Positions 53,452-62,551 of a stretch of DNA of 64,000 nt are shown one piece after another (position 1 is the first letter of the stretch; every line of letters begins with the position of its first letter). The position numbers and the translations under genes were made by a program. Location: the NCBI RefSeq assembly GCF_033558715.1, contig NZ_CP114606.1, forward strand, positions 2,728,001-2,792,000, given 5' to 3'. The notes below the pieces were generated by a model that did no database searches, had not been told where the DNA came from, and was given only the letters and a program-made list of their open reading frames with translations. Origin of the DNA: Acinetobacter sp. YWS30-1. GTDB taxonomy: Bacteria > Pseudomonadota > Gammaproteobacteria > Pseudomonadales > Moraxellaceae.

Positions 53452-54201
53452 TTAAGCTTGACGCTGACGACAGGCTTCATAAAGAGCCATCCCTGTTGCC
53501 ACGCTCACATTCAGACTTTGCAGATTTCCTGCCATCGGAATATAAACCGTCTGATCACATTGGCTTTGGGTAATTGGACGCAAACCGGTATCTTCCGCAC
53601 CCATCACCACGCATACACCTGTACCAGTAAAATCAAATTTCTGGATAGGTAAAGCTTTTTCATCCAGCATCGTACCAACCACACGTACATTAAATTCATC
53701 TTTGATTTGACCCAAAGTACGCGCCAGATTGGTCACCTGAATAAACTTCACTTTTTCTGCACCACCTGCTGCCACTTTACGTGCAGTCGGCGTCAGGCTT
53801 GCTGAACGGTCACGCGGTACAATCACAGCCGCTACACCCATCGCTGCGGCAGTACGAATACAAGCACCCAGGTTATGTGGATCCGTTACCTGATCGAGTG
53901 CTAATAGAAGTACTTGAGAATCTTGTTTCAATAGATCTTCCAGATCCTTTTCATTTAAGGTTGGATGCGGGCGAACTGCCGCTACAACGCCTTGGTGAAA
54001 AGGCAAACCAGCCAGTTTTTCCAGCTTGTCACGACTAGCCTGCTGAACACTAATGCCAAAAGGCTCAGCCAATTCCAGCACACGTTTCAGGCGCTGATCA
54101 TCACGGCCTTTCAGGGTAAAAAGAGTCAAGACACGTTCAGGCTCAAGCTCCAGCAGTGATTCTACTGAATGGACGCCATAATAATACTCAGGTTTAGCCA
54201 T
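53452..54201 (-). CDS. rlmB: 23S rRNA (guanosine(2251)-2'-O)-methyltransferase RlmB
   Basis: A SPOUT-class methyltransferase modifying G2251 in the 23S P loop. The 249 aa have the N-terminal substrate-binding domain (YYYGVHSVESLLELEPERV) and a knotted catalytic domain with motifs DPHNLGACIRTA, VVMGAEDTGLRP and LQSLNVSVATGMALYEA. The DPHNLG and NVSVA motifs are diagnostic. Monocistronic by spacing. Confidence 0.96.
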   Translation of the reverse strand: MAKPEYYYGVHSVESLLELEPERVLTLFTLKGRDDQRLKRVLELAEPFGISVQQASRDKLEKLAGLPFHQGVVAAVRPHPTLNEKDLEDLLKQDSQVLLLALDQVTDPHNLGACIRTAAAMGVAAVIVPRDRSASLTPTARKVAAGGAEKVKFIQVTNLARTLGQIKDEFNVRVVGTMLDEKALPIQKFDFTGTGVCVVMGAEDTGLRPITQSQCDQTVYIPMAGNLQSLNVSVATGMALYEACRQRQA

Positions 54202-54237
54202 GAACGACCTCGAAAATAAATTGGGAAATAGGCAGCA

Positions 54238-54272
54238 AAAGAAAAATCCTGCAAAGCCAACTTCACAGGATT
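54238..54272 (-). terminator. Terminator after ppnP
   Basis: On the minus strand AATCCTG...CAGGATT pairs across a 14-nt loop, followed by TTTTCTTTT, about 70 bp after the ppnP stop and upstream of rlmB. Confidence 0.7.
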
Positions 54273-54343
54273 CTGTATTAAGCTTAGTTTAACCGATTCA
54301 GAACAAAATTTCTTGATCGGTTACAGCTCATCTGTAGGTCTGT

Positions 54344-54667
54344 TTAGCCTTCAAAATGGCAAACATAGTCCAGCACATCATCAGTTTCAATTTTGAAACG
54401 GCTATTGCCTGGCACATAGAAAGACTGACCAGCACGGAACAGTTCTTTTTCTTCGCTATCAGCGATTTGCACACGGCATTCACCTGAGATGATTTCCATA
54501 CGCTCAGGCACATGTGTTTCAAAAGTTAATGCATTTTCTGAAGGTAAAATTACCCCTAAGGTTTTTTTAGTGCCATCTTCAAATTGCACCACATGGCTAA
54601 TGCACAACCCGCCAAAATACACATTCGATTTTTTAAGTACTGATACATGATCAAACTGAGCTGACAT
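54344..54667 (-). CDS. ppnP: Pyrimidine/purine nucleoside phosphorylase PpnP
   Basis: A small cupin enzyme (formerly YaiE) that phosphorolyses nucleosides. The 107 aa are typical in length, with NVYFGGLCISHVVQF near the start, LGVILPSENALTFETHVPERMEIISGECRV in the middle and the second cupin motif AGQSFYVPGNSRFKIE. It ends in the family-typical YVCHFEG. A GGAGAAAT ribosome-binding site precedes the ATG. Confidence 0.94.
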   Translation of the reverse strand: MSAQFDHVSVLKKSNVYFGGLCISHVVQFEDGTKKTLGVILPSENALTFETHVPERMEIISGECRVQIADSEEKELFRAGQSFYVPGNSRFKIETDDVLDYVCHFEG

Positions 54668-55104
54668 GCCATTTCTCCAGATAAAGCATTTTGTAATATT
54701 TTGATTGCTGTAGTTTAAATGTGCACCCGCAACTAATCAATCGAAGTTTATCGGACTTGAATGAAATTATTGGTGCCCCCTGCTTGCCTTGATTCCAGCC
54801 TGTTTGAATGATTTCGGCAGATCCTGGAAAATGCCGTGATTTTTCCCGCCATTTATAAGCAAAATATATTCCGACCTGATTTAATTTAACTTTCAAGCAT
54901 GTCAGAAAAATGAAAATATCTTTTGTAACTTCAGTGGCCTGATCTTGGTTCCTGTGACACAACATTCAAATAAGCGTGTATTAATCCCTGAAATTTAAGA
55001 TAGAATGAAATCGATTTATCCTGATTTATAATAACAGCCGCGTTGCTAGACTGAAGCAACTGACATGCTATTTCATTCAAACTTTTCGCAGCCCGGATGC
55101 GTTT
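54668..55104. other. Spacer between ppnP and recN
   Basis: About 440 bp between divergent genes, containing the promoters for ppnP and recN. A minus-strand open frame overlaps it, but it lacks codon bias, a ribosome-binding site and homology that I recognise. No repeats, tRNA or clear operators seen. Confidence 0.5.
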
Positions 55105-56766
55105 ATGCTGACACATTTAACTCTGATCAATTTTGCTTTGGCCGAGCATCTTGCTATTGATATTGATAAAGGTTTTAACGTTCTTACTGGTGAAACCGGT
55201 GCAGGTAAATCCCTGTTACTGGATGCTCTGTCTGCCTGTCTGGGGGAGCGAACCGATACCAATTATGTGCGTTATGGCACCGAAAAAGCGGATGTAACAG
55301 CAACCTTTAGTTATCAGGAAGACAGCCCTGAAGCGAGCTGGTTAAAAGAGCATGAACTGGATGATGAGTCGGGAGAGATTCATTTACGCCGGGTGATCTT
55401 TGCCACTGGCCGCAGTAAGGCCTGGATCAATGGTCGTCCCAGTAGTCTGTCTGAACTGAAAGAAATTGGCCGACTACTGGTTCAGCTTTATAGCCAGCAT
55501 AGTCAGCAGCAACTTCTAGAACCACCTTATCCCAAACACTGGCTGGATCGCTATAGCAATTTTTATGCACCAGCTCAGGAAGTACGTGACGCTTATAGCA
55601 CCTGGCATAAAAATATTCGCCAGCATCAGGCCGCGCTGGATGCACAAGCAACCCGTAAGCAACGTATGGAAACTCTGGAGCTGCAACTTGAAGAACTGGA
55701 AGAAGTCGTCCAGACGGATTATCAGGAAATTGAGCAGGAATTTGACCGCCTTTCACATCATGAAGCCATCATGCAGGATTGTATCTATAGCCTGAATGGC
55801 CTGGATGAAGGTGAACAGAATATTTCGCAGGAACTGGCTTCAATTTTACGCCGTATGGAATCGCATGCCGGTCGTAGCGAGCAGCTTTCCCAGATTTATA
55901 CCTCTTTACTGAATGCCCAAAGCGAACTCGAAGATGCGACGGCGACCTTACGCCAGTTTATGGATCGGCAAAGCTTTGATCCGGAACGTATGGAAGAACT
56001 GAATTCCAAACTGGAAGTGTTTCACCGTTTAGCACGCAAATACCGCACCCAGCCAGAATTGCTGAAAGAAGAATATGAGGCCTGGCAGACTGAACTTGAA
56101 CAATTGCATCAGCTAGAAGACCCAGAAACTCTGGCTGAACAGGTCGAGGTCTCTTATCAGGAGTTTCTAAGCAAAGCTCAACATCTGGACCAGATTCGCC
56201 GTGATGCAGCCGAACCGCTGGCGAAAAAACTGACCGAACAGGTGAAACAGCTTGCCCTACCTGAAGCGCATTTTGAATTTAAATTTGAGCCTTTGGAACA
56301 TCCATCAAGTGAAGGTTTGAGTTTTATTCAGCTTCTGTTTACTGCCAACAAGGGCATACCAGCACAACCTCTGGCACGCGTGGCTTCAGGCGGTGAATTA
56401 TCCCGTATCGCCTTGGTGATGCAGGTGATGAATGCAGAAAAAACCGAAGCTGAAGTATTGGTCTTTGATGAAATCGACGTCGGGATCAGTGGCGGAACTG
56501 CGGAAATCGTGGGTCGCTTATTGGCTGATCTGGCACAGCATGTACAAATTCTTTGTATTACCCATCAGGCGCAGGTGGCTGCACAGTCCGACCAGCATTT
56601 ATTAGTGAAAAAACGCCAGACTGATCCGGCCAGCAGTACCATTATTAATTTGGAAGAAAGTGAAATTGTACAGGAACTTGCACGTATGACGGGTGGCGTG
56701 GAAATTAATGAAACCACCTTGCAGCATGCACGTCAGTTAAGACAGTTAAAGTTTCAGCAAGCATAA
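55105..56766 (+). CDS. recN: DNA repair protein RecN
   Basis: RecN is an SMC-like ATPase acting early in double-strand break repair. The 553 aa have Walker A LTGETGAGKSLLLDAL (Lys35) at the N-terminus and a long central coiled coil (about 155-365, rich in Glu/Gln/Leu). The C-terminal half carries the ABC signature RVASGGELSRIALVMQ, Walker B VLVFDEIDVGISGG and ILCITHQAQVAAQSD. E. coli recN is SOS controlled; I see no LexA box in the upstream spacer. Confidence 0.97.
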   Translation: MLTHLTLINFALAEHLAIDIDKGFNVLTGETGAGKSLLLDALSACLGERTDTNYVRYGTEKADVTATFSYQEDSPEASWLKEHELDDESGEIHLRRVIFATGRSKAWINGRPSSLSELKEIGRLLVQLYSQHSQQQLLEPPYPKHWLDRYSNFYAPAQEVRDAYSTWHKNIRQHQAALDAQATRKQRMETLELQLEELEEVVQTDYQEIEQEFDRLSHHEAIMQDCIYSLNGLDEGEQNISQELASILRRMESHAGRSEQLSQIYTSLLNAQSELEDATATLRQFMDRQSFDPERMEELNSKLEVFHRLARKYRTQPELLKEEYEAWQTELEQLHQLEDPETLAEQVEVSYQEFLSKAQHLDQIRRDAAEPLAKKLTEQVKQLALPEAHFEFKFEPLEHPSSEGLSFIQLLFTANKGIPAQPLARVASGGELSRIALVMQVMNAEKTEAEVLVFDEIDVGISGGTAEIVGRLLADLAQHVQILCITHQAQVAAQSDQHLLVKKRQTDPASSTIINLEESEIVQELARMTGGVEINETTLQHARQLRQLKFQQA

Positions 56767-56777
56767 ATCATGCTTAA

Positions 56778-56812
56778 TAAAAAATCCCTAACTAGTGCAG
56801 GGATTTTTTTAT
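56778..56812. terminator. Bidirectional terminator after recN
   Basis: AAAAAATCCCT-AACTAGTGC-AGGGATTTTTTT between the convergent recN and CsgG-like genes. Confidence 0.92.
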
Positions 56813-56838
56813 GAACAGCTTTTAGTTAAAGCCAAAAA

Positions 56839-57819
56839 TTACCATTTGACTGGTTGATCACTAGAACCTGGTGTCATTCCATAACCGGGTGACTGGTCAT
56901 AAGCTTGACGAGTTTGTACAGGCTGCAATTTCAAACCTTGTAAAATCTCTGGATTAAGACCTTGAGCAATTTTGTCTGCAGTACTGTCATTTAAATCGTT
57001 CGTCAAAATATTCTGCGTCATTAAATTAGACAAGGTACGGTTAAAGATTCCGGCTGCAACAACTTTACTGGTCGCTGCTTCAATCACCCGCCAGCTTAGA
57101 CTCACCTGAGCCGCGCCAGCATTCAGACCATACATCTGCTGCTCACTGGCACTAGATAAATCTTTAATCTGACCAACCAGCAAATAATCTGCGCCAACTT
57201 TCTGACCAATGCGTGCCAGTTCCTGTGGTGCGCCATCCCAATACAGGAAATCAGTTTCAGACTGCATTTCCTCAATATAGTGACGATCAACCACACTTAA
57301 CTGTCCGCTTTGGGTCAGATAAGTGCCCAGTGTATCGGATAATTCCTGACTAAATTCACGGGCAGATCCCCCACCAGCCAGTCGATTATTTTTTTCTGCC
57401 ATCTGGAATGGTAAAACAGCGATCCGGTGTAAATGCTGATCCTGCACAGCAGATTCAAATTTAACTACATGAGCACGAACTTTGGCCCGATAATTATTCT
57501 TCGCTCCAGAAACACTGAGCACCTGGAATTTAGTAACTGAACCCGAGCCCTGATTGGCTACACTAAAGACCGGGGATACCTTGCCGGTATAGGTCCAGCC
57601 TTGATGATTCACTGATAAAGAAACGGTTTCTTCATAATCCATCTGTGAAGAAACCGAAGCACCATTTACTGATTGAACCGCTACCAATAACGCTTCAGAA
57701 ATGGCCTGATGCTGTGTAGAACCACTGCCGCTGGCTTCTTTGATCACTTCCTTAATTGCTGCAAAAGCAGGTGAACTGAGCAATCCGGACAATAAGCCTG
57801 CAAGTAATATTTTTTTCAT
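56839..57819 (-). CDS. CsgG-like periplasmic/outer-membrane protein
   Basis: A 326-aa exported protein starting MKKILLAGLLSG with a signal peptide ending at AFA (about residue 20). Residues 120-270 have the CsgG/LpoB-type fold: HRIAVLPFQMAE, LSDTLGTYLTQSGQLSVVDR, IGQKVGADYLLVGQIKDL and SWRVIEAATSKVV. Unlike its neighbours there is no lipobox cysteine. The N-terminal part (EASGSGSTQHQAISEAL) resembles a LPP20-type domain. The frame extends 13 codons upstream without a signal sequence, so I use the internal ATG. Last gene of the envelope protein operon, 51 bp after the LpoB-like gene. Confidence 0.82.
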   Translation of the reverse strand: MKKILLAGLLSGLLSSPAFAAIKEVIKEASGSGSTQHQAISEALLVAVQSVNGASVSSQMDYEETVSLSVNHQGWTYTGKVSPVFSVANQGSGSVTKFQVLSVSGAKNNYRAKVRAHVVKFESAVQDQHLHRIAVLPFQMAEKNNRLAGGGSAREFSQELSDTLGTYLTQSGQLSVVDRHYIEEMQSETDFLYWDGAPQELARIGQKVGADYLLVGQIKDLSSASEQQMYGLNAGAAQVSLSWRVIEAATSKVVAAGIFNRTLSNLMTQNILTNDLNDSTADKIAQGLNPEILQGLKLQPVQTRQAYDQSPGYGMTPGSSDQPVKW

Positions 57820-57870
57820 AATGAATTCTTCTGCGGTCACTGTGCCAAAGCACAGCAACCTTAATTTAAA

Positions 57871-58470
57871 TTACAGGCCGAAAGTCGAACGCTTGCCTGC
57901 TTTACGGATTTCTTTCTCGCCAGTCCACTCGACAATTCCAGTCTGCAGGTTTTGCAATTTAAAGGTGAACTTGTAATACACATCGCTCTTGCTGCCCGCA
58001 TTTTTTACAATGCTCGACAAGTTGCCATTTAGCATATATTCAGCACCGATATGACCACCGCTCCGTACAGCGGTTGCCTGATTCACCATGCCGCTCTGTT
58101 TTTGATAGGCCAGTTGTTGCGCCATCGCATTCACAGACTTCATATCCACAAACCGGAATTTTCCAGAGTTGATCAGCTTGTTCTGAATGCTGTCAGTAAT
58201 GGATTCAGTATCAATATGTTCCTGAGTTTTATTGTGAATACGATCTACTACAATCACCGGGCGACGGTTTTGTGTCATCTGTACGATCGGCGGGAACATC
58301 AGCATGTCATCCACCATTTTCGCTGCGATCATTTGCAGATCAGTCGAACCGAAGTCAGTCGTCAAAGTTTCAACTGCTTGCGCATCGCCATAACTCACTG
58401 CACCAGTAGACGCACAGCCACTAACCAGAGTCGTTGCTGCCAATACAGCGAAAATCAATTTTGCATTCAT
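57871..58470 (-). CDS. lpoB: Penicillin-binding protein activator LpoB-like lipoprotein
   Basis: An outer-membrane lipoprotein of 199 aa with lipobox LVSGC (Cys19). The family core includes PVIVVDRIHNKTQEHIDTESITDSIQNKL and FRFVDMKS, HIGAEYMLNGNLSSI and LQNLQTGIVEWTGEKEIRK. In E. coli LpoB reaches through the peptidoglycan to stimulate PBP1b. This protein lacks the long disordered Pro-rich linker seen in the E. coli protein after the lipid anchor. The upstream YcfL-like gene gives the same gene pair as in E. coli (ycfL-lpoB). Confidence 0.9.
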   Translation of the reverse strand: MNAKLIFAVLAATTLVSGCASTGAVSYGDAQAVETLTTDFGSTDLQMIAAKMVDDMLMFPPIVQMTQNRRPVIVVDRIHNKTQEHIDTESITDSIQNKLINSGKFRFVDMKSVNAMAQQLAYQKQSGMVNQATAVRSGGHIGAEYMLNGNLSSIVKNAGSKSDVYYKFTFKLQNLQTGIVEWTGEKEIRKAGKRSTFGL

Positions 58471-58482
58471 GTTTAATCTCTC

Positions 58483-58884
58483 TTATTTTTTCAAGTACAC
58501 AACAACATCGACAGCAGATGGATTTGGCGCCAGGGATTGCACGCCTTTGGTTTCACGGCCAGTTAACTGAATCGGCTTCCAGATGGCACCTTCAGGATTC
58601 ACTTCCGCACCTTGCGCATCTACCCACACGATCTTGTAGCTAAAATCTTTGTTATTAAAACGACGGTTTTTGATTGCAATTGATGCGCGCTTCAAATCCC
58701 CTGCCGCACTCATATTTACGCGTTCTACAAATACTTCCGTACTCAGGATCGGGTTATTGGTGATCGTACGGATGCTGATTTCATTGCTTGAATTGGTCTG
58801 GGTCGACAAGGCATTCGGTGCAGTACACCCCACCATTAACAGTGCCCCTAAACCAAGTACTGCAAAGCTGAATTGATGTTTCAT
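58483..58884 (-). CDS. YcfL-like lipoprotein (DUF1425)
   Basis: A 133-aa lipoprotein with lipobox LMVGC (Cys20). The mature domain has the small beta-sandwich pattern of the YcfL family, with NNPILSTEVFVERVNMSAAGDLKRASIAIKN, FSYKIVWVDAQGAEV and LAPNPSAVDVVVYLK. Its role is not established. It precedes the LpoB-like gene by 12 bp, as ycfL precedes lpoB in enterobacteria. Confidence 0.88.
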   Translation of the reverse strand: MKHQFSFAVLGLGALLMVGCTAPNALSTQTNSSNEISIRTITNNPILSTEVFVERVNMSAAGDLKRASIAIKNRRFNNKDFSYKIVWVDAQGAEVNPEGAIWKPIQLTGRETKGVQSLAPNPSAVDVVVYLKK

Positions 58885-58903
58885 ATCGTTCTCTTAGATT
58901 TTA

Positions 58904-60253
58904 TTAATGTGGGATGGTGCTTACGCTGGCAGTAATCTTGTCATTGACGTGATGTGCATAGACAAAGACAGTTTGATTGGCTTTGACATCCAGATTGACA
59001 GCTGAACTGGAAAGACTGCCGCTAGAGAGCTGTAATTTATGGTTACCTGGAGCGAGATTTAAGCGGGCAATCTGGGCATTACTTGGCAAGGTACTCCAGC
59101 CACGCAAGTCGGCACGTTCAGTTGACATATTAAGCACATTGCCGGCCACCTGACCCAAAATACCCAGCTGATTGCCCAACTGTTTTTGTGCCGCATATTT
59201 GGCGCTTGCACGCATGATTTGACTGGTCAGATTGCCTACTACTTTTTCTTTCAGATCTTTAACTGCCAGAGCGCCAATATCACTAATCACGTAGCTGTCT
59301 TGCATAGGCTTATTGTTAACTTTGACTTTTAAGCTTTTCGGTGCCACATAGGTGCTTGGTTCATAAGTCGCAAAAGCGATATTGACCAGACCGCCTGGTG
59401 TTGGCACATCAATCTTGTTTTCAACCTTTTGTGGCACAATGCCTTGCTCGATAAAGACAATCACCGGCACACTGCCACTTTTTGGTTTTGCTACTAACTG
59501 ATTCAGGCGTTTTACATCTTGGGCAATCTGCGCATCTGGTTGTAATTCATAGGCCTTTTTATAATCTACCAAGGCATCATTATATTCACCCAAGGTTTCC
59601 CATAAATTGGCAGCCATGTAGAACGCATACGCATTCTGGTAGCTGTTTTTAATCTTGCCTGCAATAGGGTCCAAACCTATAAACGCTTCATCCAGTGCGC
59701 TAAGCGGATTTCCTTCAGTAGCCGGTTTTTTAACTTTATCTTTTTTTCTTTCCAGCTCTTTCTGGTGAGCCAGTTCAATTTCACGCTGGAGGCCTTGCGC
59801 GACCCGCATTTCTACGGATGCAGCTTCTAAATCTTTGAGAAAAATATAGTTTTTTGCCTGAGAAATATGTGCCAGTACCTGTTCATGTGGTGGCACCAGA
59901 TAAGGAACGATTGAATCATTACTCATCAAAGCCAGAGCTTTAAAGCCCACACGGGATACACTGACTTTCGCACGATTTTGCTGTTTATCCAGCAAAGTAA
60001 AAGCCTGTTTATAATATTCTTGGCTTTGATCATATTGATGATTAACCTGTAATAAACGGGCTTGTTCTAACAGATATAAAACTCCATCTTTTGAATTAGT
60101 TTTATTCTTGAAATCTGTAATTAAATTTTCAGACAGTTCTGCATTTAAATGACTACGAAAAAAATTACCTTCTTCATTATATGTTTTGAATACTGCCGCA
60201 TGGGAAATAATAGATGCTGAACATAGAGTAGAAATTAAAGTCGGCGAATTCAA
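58904..60253 (-). CDS. COG3014-type envelope protein with TPR region, 5' end displaced by ISAba125
   Basis: A 449-codon frame with alpha-helical repeats in about residues 50-100 and 210-255 (YYKQAFTLLDK, NALVDYKKAYELQPDAQIAQDV-type TPR pattern). A C-terminal beta domain has GGLVNIAFATYEPSTYVAP and LRGWSTLPSNAQIARLNLAPG. The present frame starts at TTG codons supplied by the IS end. Joining across the IS restores the natural start MHHFFKGTLISTLCS, a signal peptide ending SHA. With the IS present the first seven native residues and their two Lys/His charges are lost, so export and expression are probably poor. First gene of the four-gene operon. Confidence 0.82.
   Translation of the reverse strand: MNSPTLISTLCSASIISHAAVFKTYNEEGNFFRSHLNAELSENLITDFKNKTNSKDGVLYLLEQARLLQVNHQYDQSQEYYKQAFTLLDKQQNRAKVSVSRVGFKALALMSNDSIVPYLVPPHEQVLAHISQAKNYIFLKDLEAASVEMRVAQGLQREIELAHQKELERKKDKVKKPATEGNPLSALDEAFIGLDPIAGKIKNSYQNAYAFYMAANLWETLGEYNDALVDYKKAYELQPDAQIAQDVKRLNQLVAKPKSGSVPVIVFIEQGIVPQKVENKIDVPTPGGLVNIAFATYEPSTYVAPKSLKVKVNNKPMQDSYVISDIGALAVKDLKEKVVGNLTSQIMRASAKYAAQKQLGNQLGILGQVAGNVLNMSTERADLRGWSTLPSNAQIARLNLAPGNHKLQLSSGSLSSSAVNLDVKANQTVFVYAHHVNDKITASVSTIPH
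60240..60242. repeat. 3-bp target duplication, left copy
   Basis: GTC directly left of ISAba125, repeated at 61330-61332. Confidence 0.85.
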
Positions 60254-61329
60254 ACATGAGGTGCGACAGTTTCAAAAGCCTTATGATAATCAACAAGCTG
60301 AGCAAATTTCTCTAATGGTGTAAGCCAATCTAACGCTTTTCTAGGACGAGTATTCAGTGACATGGCGACTTGATTTAAATAATGCTGATCTGCCTGATTT
60401 AAATCAATCCCTTTAGGTAAATATTGCCTAATTAAACCATTCATATTTTCGCATGTACCTTTCTGCCATGGCGAATGTGGGTCACAGAAATATACATCTA
60501 TGCCTAAATCTTCTTCGAGGATTTTATGTTCTGACATCTCACGTCCACGGTCATAGGTCAACGTTTTACGTAGTTCTGCAGGTAAATATTTCAGAGCTTC
60601 AGTTAAAGCCTTGCGCACTGATTCTGCCTTTGCATCAGGTAATGTTGCCAAGATACAGAGCCGTGTATTTCGTTCAATAAGTGTTGCTATCGAACTTTTA
60701 TTGTCTTTACCTTTAATTAAATCGGCTTCCCAATGACCCGGTATTTTTCTTTCTTGAACTTCGGCTGGGCGCTCATGAATAGTTTTAATATCCTGTAATA
60801 TAGAATCTTTTTTAGGTTCACCGTTAGCTTTTCGCTTTTTATTTTCATGACGCAGACAGGATAATAAGTCTTTTTTCAACTCACCCTTTGGTAATGCTCG
60901 TATAGTTGAATAAATCGTTGTATGGCTTACATTCATTGTTTGATCCAAATCAGGAAATGTCTTTAAACGCTTTGCTATTTGCTGAGGAGACCATAAACAA
61001 CGGATCGCTTCAACAATAAATCTCCAGAGAATTGAGTCGATTTTGAGTTTTCTGTGACCGCGTCTACGTCTAGCGAAGGTGTTATCAGAAGCATATTGAG
61101 CTTGATAAACGTCATTGATGCTATTTCTTTTAAGCTCACGATAGATCGTACTAGGATGTCTTTTAATGAGTTCAGCAAATTTTCTGGCTGAAAAGCCTTC
61201 TTTTCTTGACTCAAGCATTAATGCAGTACGATCTTCAAAGTTAAGATGATGGTATGACAATTTTATATACTCCATAAACCCTTTAAATTAATTAGGTGGT
61301 TTATGTCGCACTTCAAGTTTTACTCTGCC
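60243..61329 (-). mobile_element. ISAba125 (IS30 family), complete
   Basis: A 1087-bp element bounded by imperfect inverted repeats: GGCGAATTCAAACATGAGGTGCGACA on the left (given here only in part as GGCGAATTC...GTGCGACA) and GGCAGAGTAAAAC...GTGCGACA on the right, flanked by GTC on both sides. Length, ends and transposase agree with what I know of ISAba125, whose same end supplies a -35 box to blaNDM-1 in other contexts. It carries one intact transposase gene on the minus strand. Confidence 0.92.
60250..61275 (-). CDS. ISAba125 IS30-family transposase
   Basis: A 341-aa DDE transposase of the IS30 family. The N-terminal helix-turn-helix (FAELIKRHPSTIYRELKRN) is followed by the catalytic core with Asp in PGHWEADLIKG, Asp in LTYDRGREM and Glu in SPWQKGTCENMNGLIRQYLP, then NTRPRKALDWLTPLE. 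All three catalytic residues are present, so it is likely active. The stop codon lies within the left inverted repeat. Confidence 0.95.
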   Translation of the reverse strand: MEYIKLSYHHLNFEDRTALMLESRKEGFSARKFAELIKRHPSTIYRELKRNSINDVYQAQYASDNTFARRRRGHRKLKIDSILWRFIVEAIRCLWSPQQIAKRLKTFPDLDQTMNVSHTTIYSTIRALPKGELKKDLLSCLRHENKKRKANGEPKKDSILQDIKTIHERPAEVQERKIPGHWEADLIKGKDNKSSIATLIERNTRLCILATLPDAKAESVRKALTEALKYLPAELRKTLTYDRGREMSEHKILEEDLGIDVYFCDPHSPWQKGTCENMNGLIRQYLPKGIDLNQADQHYLNQVAMSLNTRPRKALDWLTPLEKFAQLVDYHKAFETVAPHV

Positions 61330-61352
61330 GTCCCTTTAAAAAAATGATGCAT
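61330..61352 (-). pseudogene. Displaced 5' end of the COG3014-type gene
   Basis: On the minus strand ATGCATCATTTTTTTAAAGG then GAC reads MHHFFKG, the natural start of the gene interrupted at 60242. The GTC duplication lies at 61330-61332. The gene's own promoter must be further right, in the AT-rich spacer. Confidence 0.85.
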
Positions 61353-61996
61353 AACGATCCGTTAAAATAATAGAAGATTAAAAATCGGCGCATCTTACAA
61401 ACAAAGCCTGATTGTTTCAATATGTAGTTTATGTATATATTACGTAAAATTTAACTCTAAACAAACGCATTATATTTACCTAAATTAAACAATATTAAAT
61501 AAACTTTACAAATTATGATCGTTTTTAAGTATGAAAAATCTTTTCTATTATTGCTATATAAGTTTAATTAATTACATCTATTCATTAATAAAATAACTTA
61601 TAAAAAATTAATAAAAAATAAAGCACTCCGCTTTAAATATAAAATTTAATATTTTCTTTTATTTAATTATTTAGTTTAATTATTAAACAATTAAAAATAT
61701 ATAAACTTATCCCTTATTGAATTTATTTTATATTCTTAGTCAATAATAAATGCACTCTAGAATTTACCATTCAATAAAATAAAACTGATTTTATTGATTT
61801 ATTGAAAAAATAAAAAAAATACCTATTTGTAGTTTTTTTATACTCAGTATCTACAAAGCTAAGTTGTCAGTGGTGCATTTTTGTGGGATAAGTAAATAAA
61901 GGAATAGATAATTTGCAAATTGAAAATCCAGTCTTTTGCCCTGATAAATCATCTACCACGATCACAAACGATATAGACTTTTGGAGAGCCGCTCAG
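61353..61996. other. Very AT-rich divergent spacer
   Basis: About 640 bp between the broken COG3014-type gene and yqgE, dominated by A/T runs from about 61430 to 61870. It holds the promoters of both divergent units. No gene, tRNA or ordered repeats seen. Such DNA is often intrinsically bent and bound by H-NS-type proteins. Confidence 0.55.
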
Positions 61997-62551
61997 GTGA
62001 CTAAACAATATCTGACTCATCGTTGTCTGATTGCGCCACCCCATGCAAGTGACGATTTTTTTGCCCATACGGTCATTTATCTGGCTCGTCATGATGAAGA
62101 TGGCGCTCAAGGGATTATTATTAACCGCCCTGCTGGCATTCAAATTAAAGAATTGCTGAATGATCTGGACATTGAGGCGGATAATGTCAATCCCCATGAA
62201 GTGTTGCAAGGTGGACCTTTGCGACCAGAGGCCGGTTTTGTCCTGCATACCGGTCAGCCGACTTGGCATTCCTCTATTGCTGTGGGTGAAAATGTTTGTA
62301 TTACCACATCTAAAGATATTCTGGATGCGATTGCGCATAATGGAGGCGTAGGCCGCTATCAGATCGCCTTGGGTTATGCGAGCTGGGGCAAACATCAGCT
62401 TGAAGAAGAGATTGCCCGAGGTGACTGGCTAATCTGTGAATCCGATATGGACCTGATTTTTAACTTACCTTATAACGACCGCTGGGATGCTGCCTATAAA
62501 AAAATGGGCGTAGACCGAACCTGGTTATCTTCCGAGATTGGACATGCCTGA
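61997..62551 (+). CDS. YqgE/AlgH family protein
   Basis: A 184-aa protein of the UPF0301 (YqgE/AlgH) family, probably cytoplasmic; its biochemical role is not settled. Motifs are [56 protein letters not shown] and the C-terminal [13 protein letters not shown]. The open frame extends 28 codons upstream through a TTG, but the GTG at 61997 ([10 protein letters not shown]) has a GGAGAG site and gives the usual family length. It overlaps ruvX by 8 bp, the conserved yqgE-yqgF pair. Confidence 0.93.
   Translation: MTKQYLTHRCLIAPPHASDDFFAHTVIYLARHDEDGAQGIIINRPAGIQIKELLNDLDIEADNVNPHEVLQGGPLRPEAGFVLHTGQPTWHSSIAVGENVCITTSKDILDAIAHNGGVGRYQIALGYASWGKHQLEEEIARGDWLICESDMDLIFNLPYNDRWDAAYKKMGVDRTWLSSEIGHA

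Noticed and set aside
54651..54965. Minus-strand open frame of 104 codons overlapping ppnP start
   Set aside because: No ribosome-binding site, atypical Cys/Trp/Lys-rich composition, and it overlaps the ppnP start in another frame.
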